Below, piece by piece: positions 61,900 through 64,000 of a DNA stretch of 64,000 nt. The notes under the pieces were generated by a model that saw only the letters and a list, made by a program, of their open reading frames with translations, ran no database searches and was not told the DNA's origin. The translations under genes and the position numbers were made by a program. The number at the start of each line of letters is the position of its first letter. Positions within the stretch are counted from its first letter, which is position 1. Origin of the DNA: JAOSJL01 sp963704035 (GTDB lineage: Bacteria > Actinomycetota > Acidimicrobiia > IMCC26256 > JAOSJL01); NCBI GenBank assembly GCA_963704035.1, contig CAVPGR010000002.1:1-64000 (forward strand), given 5' to 3'.

Positions 61900-62868
61900 G
61901 TGCCGGTCGCGTCTTCCTGACCGGTGCGGGCGGGTTCATCGGCAACGCCCTCGCCGAGCGTTTCCGTGCGGACGGATGGGAGGTCGGGGGAGTCGACCTT
62001 GTCGCTGATCCCGAGCACGGGATCGTGGCCGGGGACACCAGCGTGCCGGGCACGTGGCAGGAAGCAGTGTCCGGTTGTGACCTCGTCGTGCACACCGCCG
62101 CACTGGTGTCGAACGTCGTTCCGCTCGAACGTGCGTGGGAAGTGAACGTGTGCGGGACGAGTCATGTGCTCGACGCCGCGGCCGCGGCCGACGTGGGGCG
62201 TGTTGTGGTGTTCTCGTCCCTTGCCGTCTACTCGCATCACCGGGAGGGGGAGGTCGACGAGCACCGCCCCGTCCGGCCCACCGGCGACGTCTACAACGGG
62301 ACGAAGATCGCCACCGAGCAGGTGGCGCTCCAAGCCCACGTCGAGGGCAGAACCTCCGTGACGATCCTGCGACCGGGCGACGTCTACGGCCCGCGGTCGC
62401 GACCCTGGACGATCCTGCCGGTCGAGATGCTGCGCTCCGGCCTCGTCGTGCTCCCCGCGAACGGACGCGGGATCTTCGTTCCCGTCTTCGTCGACGACCT
62501 CGTCGACTTCGTCCTCCTCGCATCACAGTCCGAGGCGGCGGCGGGGGAGATCTTCAACGTCACCGGCGGTCCGGGCGTCGAGACGGGGGAGTTCTTCGGT
62601 CACTACTGCCGGATGCTCGGCATCAAGGGGCCGCGTACTGCTCCCACGCCGGTTGCGGTCGCACTCGCCGAGGCCTCGGGCCGCGCGCTGCGTGCGATCG
62701 GGCGGCCGAGTGAGGCGACCGCCGCGACGATGCGGATGCTCGCGGCGACAGGGGACGTCTCGATCGACAAGGCACGCCGCTGTCCTCGGCTGGGAACCCC
62801 GGATCGATCTCGACGAGGGCATGCGCCGCACCGAAGCCTGGCTGCGCTCCGAGGGCTACTTGTCGTAG
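61896..62868 (+). CDS. NAD-dependent epimerase/dehydratase, frameshift near the end
   Basis: Reconstructed length about 324 residues. The Rossmann motif is VFLTGAGGFIGNALAERF, the acidic loop VGGVDLVADPEHGIVAGDTS, then VVHTAALVSNVVPLERAWEV and the active site VYNGTKIATEQVALQA (YxxxK with a preceding SSLAVYS). It fits extended SDRs such as 3beta-hydroxysteroid dehydrogenase or sugar epimerases. One extra base near 62772 moves the last 30 codons to another frame (AVLGWEPRIDLDEGMRRTEA, WLRSEGYLS), which ends at TAG 62866-62868, convergent with the next gene. Substrate unknown. Confidence 0.87.
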
Positions 62869-64000
62869 GGAAGAACTCGCGGTTCAGCAAGCATCCACCA
62901 GGCTCCGACGAACAACGCGGTGCAGAAGGCTGCCCACGTCGGGGTCACCGGACCGTGCACACCGACGAGCGCCGCTGCGACCGTCGCCGTCACCGACACC
63001 GGCTACGGCGCTTCGGGAACGGCCGGTGGTCACCGATCCGCTCGGCGTGAGCTTGCGGCGGACCGCGGCGCTTGCGCCGACGAGCAGGGCCGTCACACCG
63101 AGAACCATGGCGAACCACACCGGACGGCTCAACCACCAGGCGGTCGTGAGTCGCTCGAAGGCGGGGAGGCCCACCGCCAGCAGTGCCGCGCACAGAGCGA
63201 GAGCGCTGAGGTGCCAGAGGTACACGCCGACCGACGCTTCGCCGAGGCGGTCCCAGAGGCGGCGGGTCCGCCGCCCGAGCGTGTCGAGGGAGCGTGCGAG
63301 GAGCATGAGCACGCCGATCTGAGCCACCGCGACAACCGCCGTGTACAGCGTCGGGGGTGAGGTGTTGGACCGGCCGCCGGGAACCACGTCGATGAGCGAG
63401 GGCTGGTAGCCACCGAACGCGACCAGAAGCGTGGCGAGAACTCCGAACCCGCCGAGCAGTGCCGCCCCCATCGCCTTCTCCGGGAAACCTCCACTTTCCC
63501 AGCGTCCACGCCACCATGCACCGAGCAACCACGGAACACTCCACGCCACGAGAAAGCCGACCCAGCCGATCCACGCCGGGCCGTGGAGACCGAAGCGTGT
63601 GATGTCTGCAACCGCGAGGAAGCCGAGGCAGCCGCCGACCGACGCGAGGGGGTGTCGGGTCACGAGGCGCGCGAGAACTCCTCCGGCGGCGGCGAGCGGG
63701 AGATAGGCCGCGAGGAACCAGAGAGGCTGGGTGGCGATCCGTGCGCCTCCGGCGACGGGGTCCGCCCCGCCGGTCAGCAGTCCGAACGCGATCACGGCGG
63801 TCGACCACAACCCGACCACGACGGCCGCGAGGCCCACGAGGGTCCGAAGCCGTTTCGTCGAACCCCCGAGGTCGGTGGTGGCGTTCGCCCAGCCGGCAGC
63901 GGCGAAGAAGACGGGCATCGGTGCGGCCACCGCGATCCAGGACCAGCCGGGGAGGAGTGTGAGGAGGTTCGCCCCCCGGACTTCACCACCATGGCGGTCC
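62856..64000 (-). CDS. Acyltransferase 3 family membrane protein, partial, one frameshift
   Basis: The 5' end lies beyond the right edge. The visible 380 residues read GANLLTLLPGWSWIAVAAPM and PVFFAAAGWAN at the start, the actinobacterial acyltransferase-3 pattern, then at least nine membrane helices, for example TLVGLAAVVVGLWSTAVIAF, PLWFLAAYLPLAAAGGVLAR, VGFLVAWSVPWLLGAW and VGVYLWHLSALALCAALLAV. Near 63005 one base shift spoils the frame: the alternative frame continues VSVTATVAAALVGVHGP, TPTWAAFCTALFVGAWWMLA, EPRVLPYDK and stops at 62856-62858, overlapping the epimerase end by 13 bp. Such proteins acylate cell-surface sugars or lipids. Confidence 0.83.

Overview
This is a high-GC chromosomal window that looks actinobacterial. 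A member of Acidimicrobiia or a close relative is my best guess, from gene content only: a WS/DGAT acyltransferase, a TIGR03086-type protein, CtaA, an LPxTG-type surface protein and many GTG starts. No rRNA, tRNA or CRISPR array was seen.

Region 1 (about 1-29.4 kb) is a repeat-driven accessory region. A hairpin-forming repeat of about 110 bp, with a tail of about 50 bp, recurs at least 14 times (full, truncated or degenerate), always in the same orientation. It separates modules of one to four genes: Fic protein; TetR/amine oxidase; methyltransferase; sulfotransferase/aminotransferase/HigBA; SRPBCC/GYD/small protein; LPRTG surface protein; ABC exporter; HEPN/MNT toxin-antitoxin; lipoprotein hydrolase. 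Short tails of one transposase, all on the minus strand, sit just right of many repeats. The module series Fic to 97-aa protein (1-10.3 kb) is present a second time at 16.2-24.0 kb, and a third Fic 3' end lies at 27.4 kb. The two long copies have diverged by substitutions, single-base indels and large deletions. Copy 1 keeps an intact sulfotransferase and copy 2 an intact aminotransferase, and copy 2 fuses the HigB toxin to the HigA antitoxin in frame.

Region 2 (29.4-34.0 kb) has an arsR-acr3-arsC arsenic operon, an alpha/beta hydrolase and a WS/DGAT acyltransferase. Region 3 (34.1-40.3 kb) is a divergent redox locus: a SnoaL-like protein and a molybdopterin oxidoreductase face a 959-residue protein joining a CrtI/phytoene-desaturase-like domain to a GltD/PreT-like Fe-S flavoprotein. 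Two matching TTAGTNNNRCTAA palindromes lie between them.

Region 4 (40.4-64 kb) is ordinary chromosome: GGDEF protein, ICL/PEP-mutase enzyme, serine hydrolase, penicillin acylase, STAS and potassium-channel-like proteins, M23 lipoprotein, DEAD-box helicase, a three-gene operon (class III aminotransferase, kinase-like protein, secernin-type hydrolase), a phosphoribosyltransferase-hydrolase fusion, heme A synthase, a TPP enzyme, SDR and epimerase genes, and an acyltransferase running off the right edge.

Caution: at least ten genes outside the duplicated block are split by apparent one-base frameshifts, including genes expected to be functional. Uncorrected sequencing indels are a real possibility, so frameshift-based pseudogene calls are weaker than those based on deletions and junctions.
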